A stretch of 64,000 bases of DNA from Massilia litorea (lineage in GTDB: Bacteria; Pseudomonadota; Gammaproteobacteria; Burkholderiales; Burkholderiaceae_D). The DNA is taken from the NCBI RefSeq assembly GCF_015101885.1, contig NZ_CP062941.1, positions 5,084,001 through 5,148,000 of the forward strand. Direction: 5' to 3'. Shown here piece by piece: positions 8,434 through 16,028 of the stretch. Made by a program: the position numbers and the translations under genes. The notes beneath the pieces are model-generated. The model saw nothing but the letters and a program-made list of their open reading frames with translations, was not told the origin of the DNA and made no database searches. Each line of letters opens with the position of its first letter. Position 1 is the first letter of the stretch.

Positions 8434-10203
8434 GTGCAAGAGCAACACGCTTTCCCGTTTTTCCGGGAAATCATCCTTTTCCTGATCCTCGCCGGCATCC
8501 TCATCCCCACCCTGCAGCGCCTGCGCATCAACCAGGTGCTGGGCTTCCTGGCGGTCGGCGCCCTGGTCGGTCCGTTCGGGCTCGGCCTGCATGCGGCCGA
8601 ATTCCCCTGGCTCGCCTGGCTGACCTTCCCCAGCGGCCAGGGCATCTCGATGCTGGCCGAAATCGGCGTGCTGTTCCTGATGTTCATGATCGGCCTCGAA
8701 CTCTCGGCCGCGCGCCTGTGGGCGATGCGCGCCTGGGTCTTCGGCGGCGGCACGGTGCAGGTGCTGGCCAGCGCGGCGCTGATCGGCGGCGCGCTTCATT
8801 TCCTCGGCCAGCCCTTCGCCACGGCCGCCATCCTCGGTCTCGTACTCTCGCTTTCCTCGACCGCCGTCGTGATGCAGCTGATGAGCGCACAAGACAGCAC
8901 CGGTAGCCGCCTCGGCCAGGCCGCGTTTTCGGTGCTGATGCTGCAGGACCTGGCCGTGGTGCCGATCCTGGTCCTGATCGGCGTGCTGGCACGCGGCGGC
9001 GGCGACGGCGCCGCGACACTGGCGATGCTGACGATGGCGAAAGCGGCCGGCGCGATCGCCCTGATCTATCTCGTCGGCGGGCGCGTCATCCATCCCCTGT
9101 TCAAAGCCTTTGCGCGTCACCGCCAGCCGGACGTGTTCATGGCGCTGATCCTGCTGAGCACCTTCGGCATCGCCGGCCTGTCGAACGCCGCCGGCCTGTC
9201 GATGGCGCTCGGCGCCCTGATCGCCGGCCTGCTGCTGGCCGAGACCGAGTTCCGGCACGAGGTCGAGCTGATGGTCGAGCCCTTCAAGGGCCTGCTCATG
9301 GGCCTGTTCTTCATGACGGTCGGGATGGGCATGGACCTGCGCCAGCTGGTCGACGCGCCGCTGTGGCTGGCCGGCGCCGTCTGCGGGCTGGTGCTGATCA
9401 AGGCTTTCGTGGTCACGCTGCTGCTGCGCGCCGGACGCTTTTCGTGGACGCGCGCGGCCGAGGGCGGCCTGCTGCTGGCCCAGGGCGGCGAGTTTGCCTT
9501 CATCGTACTGGGCGACGCGGTGGCGGCCAAACTGCTCGACCCCGGCCTCGGCGCGCGCGTGATGCTGGCCGTCGGCCTGTCGATGTTCATCACGCCGCTG
9601 CTGGCGCGCCTGGGACGGATGATCGGCGAGCGCGGCGAACGTGCCGCCCGCGAGAGCGCGGCCCAGCACGACGAAACGGCGCTGGCCGAGGCGCGCGGCA
9701 AGATCGTCATCGCCGGCTTCGGCCGGGTCGGGCAGCAGCTGGCCAAGCTGCTCGACGCCCAGCACATCCCGTATGTCGCTTTCGAAAACAACGCCACCAT
9801 GGTCTCGAAGCTGCATGCGCAGGGCGTCCCGGTCTTCTTCGGCAACGCGGCGCGCCCGGAACTGCTGCGCCTCGTGAAGGCCGACCAGGCGCCGGCGATC
9901 GTGCTGACGATGGACAATCCGTCTTCGGCCCTGCAGGCGGTGCGCGGGATCCGCCGCGAATTCGCCGAGGTGCCGCTGTTCGTGCGCTCGCGCGACGAGC
10001 GGCATGCACGTTCGCTCAAGCGCGCAGGCGCGACGGTCGTGGTGCCGGAAACGCTGGAAGCGAGCCTGCAGCTGTCGGCCTTCGTGCTCGAAGCGATGGG
10101 GCTGGACGAGCGTACGGTGGACGACATCGTCGACCGCGAGCGCGACCTGTTTGCCGAGCAGCTCAACGATGCGGGTTTACGGGAGCCGGGGCACCGCGGG
10201 TGA
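8434..10203 (+). CDS. CPA2-family cation:proton antiporter with RCK domain (KefB type)
   Basis: 589 aa starting at GTG. The first 390 or so residues form about twelve membrane helices of a Na/H exchanger-like transporter (QVLGFLAVGALVGP near the start, LAQGGEFAFIVL later). From about 420 there is a TrkA-N/RCK nucleotide-binding domain with IAGFGRVGQQLAK. The family exports K+ or Na+ in exchange for protons and is gated by the RCK domain. A perfect 9-bp inverted repeat (CCGCGGGTG and CACCCGCGG, 10194-10220) spans the stop codon and may end the transcript. Confidence 0.92.
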   Translation: MQEQHAFPFFREIILFLILAGILIPTLQRLRINQVLGFLAVGALVGPFGLGLHAAEFPWLAWLTFPSGQGISMLAEIGVLFLMFMIGLELSAARLWAMRAWVFGGGTVQVLASAALIGGALHFLGQPFATAAILGLVLSLSSTAVVMQLMSAQDSTGSRLGQAAFSVLMLQDLAVVPILVLIGVLARGGGDGAATLAMLTMAKAAGAIALIYLVGGRVIHPLFKAFARHRQPDVFMALILLSTFGIAGLSNAAGLSMALGALIAGLLLAETEFRHEVELMVEPFKGLLMGLFFMTVGMGMDLRQLVDAPLWLAGAVCGLVLIKAFVVTLLLRAGRFSWTRAAEGGLLLAQGGEFAFIVLGDAVAAKLLDPGLGARVMLAVGLSMFITPLLARLGRMIGERGERAARESAAQHDETALAEARGKIVIAGFGRVGQQLAKLLDAQHIPYVAFENNATMVSKLHAQGVPVFFGNAARPELLRLVKADQAPAIVLTMDNPSSALQAVRGIRREFAEVPLFVRSRDERHARSLKRAGATVVVPETLEASLQLSAFVLEAMGLDERTVDDIVDRERDLFAEQLNDAGLREPGHRG

Positions 10204-10238
10204 CGCCATCCCACCCGCGGGCTGTCGAGCGGGGCAGC

Positions 10239-10244
10239 TATAAT
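10239..10244 (+). promoter_or_regulatory. Perfect -10 box before the CoA transferase
   Basis: TATAAT lies 29 bases before the ATG at 10274. No good -35 box is seen 16-18 bases upstream, so this is a partial promoter call. Confidence 0.35.
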
Positions 10245-10273
10245 CGCGGCTCGACAAACTTGTTCAGACCATC

Positions 10274-11524
10274 ATGATCGATTCCGGCAATCTCAAGGGC
10301 GCGCCCAGGGCGCTGGGCCATATCCGCGTGCTCGATTTGTCGCGCGTGCTGGCCGGCCCCTGGTGTTCGCAAAACCTGGCCGACCTCGGCGCCGATGTGA
10401 TCAAGATCGAGCGCCCCGGCTGCGGCGACGACACGCGCGCCTGGGGCCCGCCCTACGCGAAGGATGCGGACGGCAAGGACACGGGAGAGGCGGCCTATTA
10501 CCTGTCGGCCAACCGCGGCAAGCGCTCGGTGACGGTCGATATCGCCAGCAGCGAAGGCCAGGCCCTGATCCGCGAACTGGCCCGTGAGGCCGACGTGGTC
10601 CTCGAGAATTACAAGGTCGGGCAACTGAAGCGCTATGGGCTGGACTACGCGTCGCTGAAAGCCGTCAAGCCGGACCTCGTCTACTGCTCGATCACCGGCT
10701 TCGGCCAGGACGGACCCTACGCCCACCGCGCCGGCTACGACTTCCTGATCCAGGGCATGGGCGGCCTGATGTCGGTGACCGGAGAGCGCGACGAACTGCC
10801 GGGCGGCGGTCCGCAAAAGGCCGGCGTGGCGCTGACCGACCTGATGACCGGGATGTACGCCACGATCGCGGTGCTGGCTGCGCTGACCCACCGCGACCGC
10901 ACGGGAGAAGGACAGTACATCGACATGGCCCTGCTCGATACGCAAGTGGCGATGCTGGCCAATGTCGGCAGCAACTACCTCACCAGCGGCAAGGCGCCCA
11001 AGCGCTGGGGCAATGCGCACGCCAATATCGTGCCGTATCAAACCTTTGCCTGTTCGGATGGGCACATCATCGTCGCGGCCGGGAACGACGGCCAATACCA
11101 GAAGTTCGTGGAAGCCGGCGGCCGTCCCGAGCTGGCGGCCGACCCGCGCTTCGCGACCAATCCGCAGCGGGTGGCCAATCGCGACGTGCTGGTGCCGCTG
11201 CTGGCGGAGATGGTCGCCACGCGCAGCCGCAACGAGTGGATTGCAATGCTCGAAGCGGTCGGCGTGCCCTGCGGGCCGATCAACGATGTGGGCGAGGTCT
11301 TCGCCAACGAGCAGGTACGGGCGCGCGGCATGGCGGTCGAGCTGGCGCACCCGAGCGCCGGCAAGGTGACGCTGGTGCGCAGCCCGATGAAGATGTCCTC
11401 GACGCCGGCGACGAGCGACAAGGCGCCGCCGCTGCTGGGCCAGCACACCGACGAAGTGCTGCGCGATGTGCTGAAACGGAGCGGCGACGAGATTGCGGCG
11501 CTGCGCGCGCGCGGAGTGGTGTAA
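10274..11524 (+). CDS. CaiB/BaiF (class III) CoA-transferase
   Basis: 416 aa, typical length. It moves CoA between carboxylic acids. The start RVLDLSRVLAGPWCSQNLADLGADVIK is diagnostic of the family, and GFGQDGPYAHRAGYDFLIQG follows. The catalytic Asp of the family is expected in the ALLDTQVAML segment. Closest in style to succinyl-CoA:dicarboxylate (glutarate-type) transferases, but the substrate cannot be read from sequence. It is a single gene with its own -10 box. Confidence 0.9.
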   Translation: MIDSGNLKGAPRALGHIRVLDLSRVLAGPWCSQNLADLGADVIKIERPGCGDDTRAWGPPYAKDADGKDTGEAAYYLSANRGKRSVTVDIASSEGQALIRELAREADVVLENYKVGQLKRYGLDYASLKAVKPDLVYCSITGFGQDGPYAHRAGYDFLIQGMGGLMSVTGERDELPGGGPQKAGVALTDLMTGMYATIAVLAALTHRDRTGEGQYIDMALLDTQVAMLANVGSNYLTSGKAPKRWGNAHANIVPYQTFACSDGHIIVAAGNDGQYQKFVEAGGRPELAADPRFATNPQRVANRDVLVPLLAEMVATRSRNEWIAMLEAVGVPCGPINDVGEVFANEQVRARGMAVELAHPSAGKVTLVRSPMKMSSTPATSDKAPPLLGQHTDEVLRDVLKRSGDEIAALRARGVV

Positions 11525-11621
11525 GCAGTACTGCCGCTTGGTACGCGGCCTTGGCGCCGCGTGATGGATTGCTCCCGCGCCGCCGGCCGCGTGCCTCGGC
11601 CGGCCTTGCGGGTGTTCGTGC

Positions 11622-11948
11622 TTAGTGCAGCTTGTGCTTGAAGTCCGACAGCTCGGCGTGCACGCGGGTGACGACCGCTTCCAGGTGCGCCGGCATCTGC
11701 GGTGACGACCGGCTGATGCGCTTGGCTTCGTCGCCCATGTCTTCCAGACTATCGACGCATTGCACGATGCGTGCCTCATCGTTCGACTGCATCACATCGC
11801 GCGCCTGCTTCACCTCCCTCGAAATGCGCTCGATACAGGCGCGCATCTCAGGCGGCGTATCCTGCGACGACTTGCAGGCCTGCTCGGCTTCGCCGATGGT
11901 CTGCTGCAGGTGGCTGTAGCGTTGCTGGATTTCGTTGGCTTGCAGCAT
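11622..11948 (-). CDS. Small helical protein, unknown function
   Basis: 108 aa from the ATG at 11946-11948, which has a strong GAGGAGG ribosome site; the 11 extra residues of the longer frame are rejected for that reason. The sequence is charged, predicted all-helical and coiled-coil-like (QQRYSHLQQTIGEAEQAC, then ISREVKQARDVMQ). No signal peptide or membrane segment. It is monocistronic. I do not recognise a named family. Confidence 0.65.
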   Translation of the reverse strand: MLQANEIQQRYSHLQQTIGEAEQACKSSQDTPPEMRACIERISREVKQARDVMQSNDEARIVQCVDSLEDMGDEAKRISRSSPQMPAHLEAVVTRVHAELSDFKHKLH

Positions 11949-12057
11949 GATGACCTCCTCAACATAAAGTGAGCAGATCATTTTAGCGCTGGATCAAAAA
12001 GGCGTGCGCGCGGTGTACGCTGGCTTGCAGATAGACGAAGTCGCAGCTGCCGCACGG

Positions 12058-13014
12058 CTACGAGACCTGATTGTTATCCCATTGCCAAATCGTACGGCCG
12101 TAGTCGGTGTCTAAGCTCGGCATTATCTCGCCCTTGTGGAATAGGCGTCGAGATTCCGTTTTGGCAGGCGTGAAGTAAAAACCGGTCTCGGGACAGGCCT
12201 CACCGGCCGGGACCTGAGCATGCTGCGTAGCTGGCGTAGGATTATCCCGCGCCCCCCCCTCCTCATCCGGAACGCGTTCAACCAGGTACCAGGTACAGTC
12301 TCGATTCTCGAATATCGGTTCCTCGGCATATTGCTCACGCGTTGTCGGGTCCAGGAGCGGTCGCATGCCAACATGCACCTTTGCGGCGGGGGCCGTTTCA
12401 TATCCGATGTACAGAAATTCCGCACAGCTTGATACTACGTCGGGCACATAAATTCCGTTGCGCTCAAGCTTTTGTCCGGTTGCAACAAATATCCCCCTTT
12501 GTATTCGATAACTCGGCCACTGTGCCGGCGGATTCAAAGGTCCCCACTGCTCGTCGTAAGTTACAAGGTCGAATGGCCCCCAACCAGCCCGTTCGGTTCG
12601 ACAAATATTGCTGGCAAGTGTGACCGCTTTATGCAGAAATTCCCCATACACGTTCTCATCCGCACGCTCCATCCATCCCGCCCAGAAATCCATTTGGCCC
12701 TTGAAATCAGATTTGGGTCCCCATGCATAGCTGAGCCCCCGAAGGTCCCCATGCGTCAATAGGATATAGCCAGTGTACAGTCCCTGTAGCGTGTTCCGAA
12801 AATTTGGCAATACTCGATTACCCCAAACCGCATCTGGCTGCTCTGGCAAGGGTTTGGCACGGTAATTTTTCGGGAGCCTCTGCATGAACCGTCCGAGGCA
12901 TGACTCCAAGTGCTTAACCATTTCTTCCCAAGTATCGCGAAGCTCGCAAAAGTACTCGACGGATGTGTAGCGTTCGAGAAGGTAGATTTCCTGCGGATTT
13001 AGATTCTGTTGCAT
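12058..13014 (-). CDS. Imm71/Imm72-like T6SS immunity protein
   Basis: 318 aa. It resembles the Imm71/Imm72 immunity families of proteobacterial polymorphic toxin loci: an N-terminal helical half with TLQGLYTGYILLTHGDLRG, and a C-terminal half with RNGIYVPDV, ETGFYFTPA and the closing GRTIWQWDNNQ. It lies downstream of the effector and VgrG genes on the same strand. It is paralogous to the next upstream gene, with which it shares the same end motif. It presumably neutralises the linked toxin. The region is AT-rich compared with flanking genes, a sign of transfer. Confidence 0.75.
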   Translation of the reverse strand: MQQNLNPQEIYLLERYTSVEYFCELRDTWEEMVKHLESCLGRFMQRLPKNYRAKPLPEQPDAVWGNRVLPNFRNTLQGLYTGYILLTHGDLRGLSYAWGPKSDFKGQMDFWAGWMERADENVYGEFLHKAVTLASNICRTERAGWGPFDLVTYDEQWGPLNPPAQWPSYRIQRGIFVATGQKLERNGIYVPDVVSSCAEFLYIGYETAPAAKVHVGMRPLLDPTTREQYAEEPIFENRDCTWYLVERVPDEEGGARDNPTPATQHAQVPAGEACPETGFYFTPAKTESRRLFHKGEIMPSLDTDYGRTIWQWDNNQVS

Positions 13015-13271
13015 AAATGATTCCCTTAACGGACTTGTTTACGCTGGACTGACACCCCGACAAGACTATTAATTTTCCGAATCTCCCCATCCAGCCATTT
13101 GCGAGCGCATAGCATCCGCAAATAGCTGGCACTTGGCAACGCAACGGAACGGGGCGGCCTAAGACAAGGAAATGATCGTTGACGTCCATTGTTTCCTTGA
13201 GAGCGGATCATGTAGATGAGCGCAGTAGTGCGTTGGTTTGCTCCTGCTCAGCCGGTTAGCGATGGAAGGCC

Positions 13272-14375
13272 TTACTTATTTTGATCCTGATCCCACTGCC
13301 ATATCGTCTTTCCATATTCGGATCGCAGCAATGGAAATTGTTCGCCGTGCTGAAAGTGACGCCGCGAATGCGCATCTGCGGGAGAAAAATAAAACCCTTC
13401 TCTTGTACAGTGCTGACCAACCTCGAAACGCCCCGTTTGCTGCGACATTTCTTCTACGTCAAGTGATGCTGGCTCGAACTCATCTTTTACGATCTCAACG
13501 TAACACCAGCGTGATGAACATGAGGTGAAAGCATTTCGTGCAACCAAGCTTGGTGCGAGTTCAGGTGTCCGTGAGTCCTCGAAAAACGGATCTTTCGATA
13601 AGTCGGGGTTTGACAAGTCGTCCAGAACGAAGCGGAGCATGGCTTCCCCATCGGTCCACAGTTTGGCCCTGCCGACTGTAGCAGCTGCTGCTCTTCCCGT
13701 TCTGTTGAACGTGGTGCCGTCTAATAACTTACCGTCCGGAGAACCAGTCCACGCGAACTGAAGGGTTGCCTCGGAGTCGTCTATTGAAACATAAACGCCA
13801 GTTCTTGGAGGTAATTGGCCGCTGTGAGCTGTTAGATCAGGTCTGGCAACGAACTTTGGAATCGTGGAAAGACGAGTGGCGTGATTTTGCCAAGCTAGCG
13901 ACAGTCCAAAATCCGTCCATCGCGTTGCGCTGCTCGTACGATCCATTGTTTGATCAATGTAGCGGGCATATTGATATAACTCTGCAAACATTTTATCGAA
14001 ATGTTGTTGTTCGCCCGGCGTACTCCAATGCATCGAAAACTCTGCAATACCTCGTGCACATTGATGTGCTGCGGTCTTTCCAAAGATATTTGATACACGA
14101 TTCGAGATATTTTCAGCAACAGATCTCTGAAAATCTGCGAGGAATGGCCAAGCATTATTTTCCCAGTTTTCGCTTGTATTACGGTTGCCCCATTGACCGC
14201 TTCGCAGCTTGCTATCGCGGCCTTCGTGCCGACTGACGTCAAGTATCCCATCAGCGAAAGATCGTAAAGCGCGCAAGCGATCCCTCAACCCTACGAGATA
14301 TTCTAAAGACGAAAAGTAGTAAAGCAAGGCTGCTTGTTTCTTCTGCCAAGCAGTAAGACTAAAATTGGTCGTCAT
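13272..14375 (-). CDS. Second Imm71/Imm72-like T6SS immunity protein
   Basis: 367 aa paralogue of the adjacent downstream gene. It shares the layout RTGVYVSID, REGFYFSPADAHSRRHF and the closing GKTIWQWDQDQ. Its N-terminal half is more divergent. It begins 50 bases after the end of the frameshifted effector on the same strand, as expected for a cognate immunity gene. Two homologous immunity genes behind one effector suggest either duplication or retention of immunity to a lost effector. Base composition is AT-rich like the rest of this island. Confidence 0.7.
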   Translation of the reverse strand: MTTNFSLTAWQKKQAALLYYFSSLEYLVGLRDRLRALRSFADGILDVSRHEGRDSKLRSGQWGNRNTSENWENNAWPFLADFQRSVAENISNRVSNIFGKTAAHQCARGIAEFSMHWSTPGEQQHFDKMFAELYQYARYIDQTMDRTSSATRWTDFGLSLAWQNHATRLSTIPKFVARPDLTAHSGQLPPRTGVYVSIDDSEATLQFAWTGSPDGKLLDGTTFNRTGRAAAATVGRAKLWTDGEAMLRFVLDDLSNPDLSKDPFFEDSRTPELAPSLVARNAFTSCSSRWCYVEIVKDEFEPASLDVEEMSQQTGRFEVGQHCTREGFYFSPADAHSRRHFQHGEQFPLLRSEYGKTIWQWDQDQNK

Positions 14376-14424
14376 GATTTTTGATTTGAGAATATGATAA
14401 GCGTTATAGGACGAACAGGCAGCC

Positions 14425-15983
14425 TCATTTCTGCGGTGCCGTAGTCTGTCCTGGCAAAGACGGCAAGCCGACCCTTCCTGAAAACCCTGCGCCCTCGAAG
14501 TCTGTGTAACCCCACCCCGTGTCGAAAGGACCGCTAATATTTGGATGGGTTATCGAATCCCTTATGGCAACGTAAGCCTTTTTTTGCTCATCACTAAGCT
14601 TACCGTACTCGGCTTGGGTTAGTGAGTCTTGCAATCTGTTTTTTTGGCCACCTTTTAGTTTGTAATAACGCATTACGTCGTTTCTTGCATCGGTTCGTGC
14701 AACATTAAAAACTATTTGTTCCCAACCGCCTTCCAAATGACTATCCGGGAGACCAGCCTTCGTCTGCCCGGAAGCCGGCCCCCGCCACACCTTTAGAGAA
14801 TCGCCCGGCTTTATATCATAGAGTACAAATTGTCCATTAACGTTCCAATCGGGCCATACGGCAAGGAATTTGCGCCATGCAGCCCGGGGTCAGGGGAGTT
14901 TTGTATGTCGTTAAAAACTTTTTCGCTAATCCAGCAATCGCTCATCGCCCTACTGTTTGGTGAAAGAATCCGAATAAGACGCGCCGGGCCTTTGATCTCA
15001 GCATGGGTTAGAGAATGAAATGACTCGATGTTATGTGGTTGCAGTGGAGGCCAGCCGTCTTTTACTTTTGCTGCAACAACTGGTGCCCATGCATCGGCGT
15101 CTGCCTGCGTCCAGCGTAATGCTGAGCCATCGTTGAGCCAACTCGGCCGTGTACGCGGATTTCGCATCAACGAAATGGCCGTTGCTTCAGGTAACGCGCC
15201 TCTGTAATGAATGTTTCGTACGTCGACAATCCCCTTTTGCCTCTGTAGCGCCTCTCGCTCCAGCCGGAGAATCGCTGTGTCGACGACATCCTGTATAGGC
15301 TTTAATGCTTGAGCAAGATACCTGTTAGCTAATATCCGAATCTTTTTTACCTCAACTAAGGCATCCTTTGCTCGTCCGCCAATTAACGGCACAAACTCAA
15401 CCTTGCGAACCATTACTTCGACGACCTGGACTGCTCTATCAAACGCCGAGGTCAGCTCGTCTACGCTGATCTTCGCACGGACTGCTTTGATTTCAGTTGC
15501 CAGCCATTTCAATACGTCGTCGACTTTATGTGTCTTTAAGTATTCCTGCACCTTGCGCCGACGCAAAAACGAAATAATCCAACTCATTGCAGCATCGACC
15601 GCGTCCGGAATTTTGTCTGCACCAGCGCGTCGGACGAAACCGAAGAATATTTTCAGGATACCCTTTACCAACGAACCGAGCGCCGGGAATAACCCAATAA
15701 GCGTCAAGGCGAGTGCTACCCAATTCCATATGTCGTTATGATCCCGCGAAAGCTTACGACAATTGGCGATAAGGTCGCGTAAGTCGCACACCTGATCGAC
15801 GAGCGGGATCATCGAAATTCCGGCATCTACCAAAATTTGGGACGTCGTTCTGTTTTCGTTAAAGTCCCCTTCGATAGCTTCCCAAAACCATACAAAAGGG
15901 TTTTTGCTCGGTTCGACTTGGTCTTTTTCATCTGTAGCCCACGCCAACGCATCCCGCATTTGGGTCGCATTTACCTCAGCCAT
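14425..15983 (-). pseudogene. T6SS effector interrupted by a -1 frameshift
   Basis: The first frame (14811-15983, 390 aa) starts MAEVNATQMRDALAWATDEK and has a hydrophobic segment near 100-130, typical of cargo effectors encoded beside VgrG. It ends in a non-family tail. Re-reading one base in the CCCCGGG run at 14883-14889 joins it to a second frame that ends at 14425. The joined product is about 519 aa, and its sense frame across the junction reads PGAAWRKFLAVWPDW. The second frame contains LEGGWEQIVFN and a Pro/Gly-rich end. The C-terminal half is presumably the toxin. A sequencing error, a true mutation, or slippage could each explain the break. Confidence 0.7.
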
Positions 15984-16028
15984 GGAGTTCCCCGCAAAAT
16001 AAGGTAATGATTTGGGAAAAAGTGCGTA

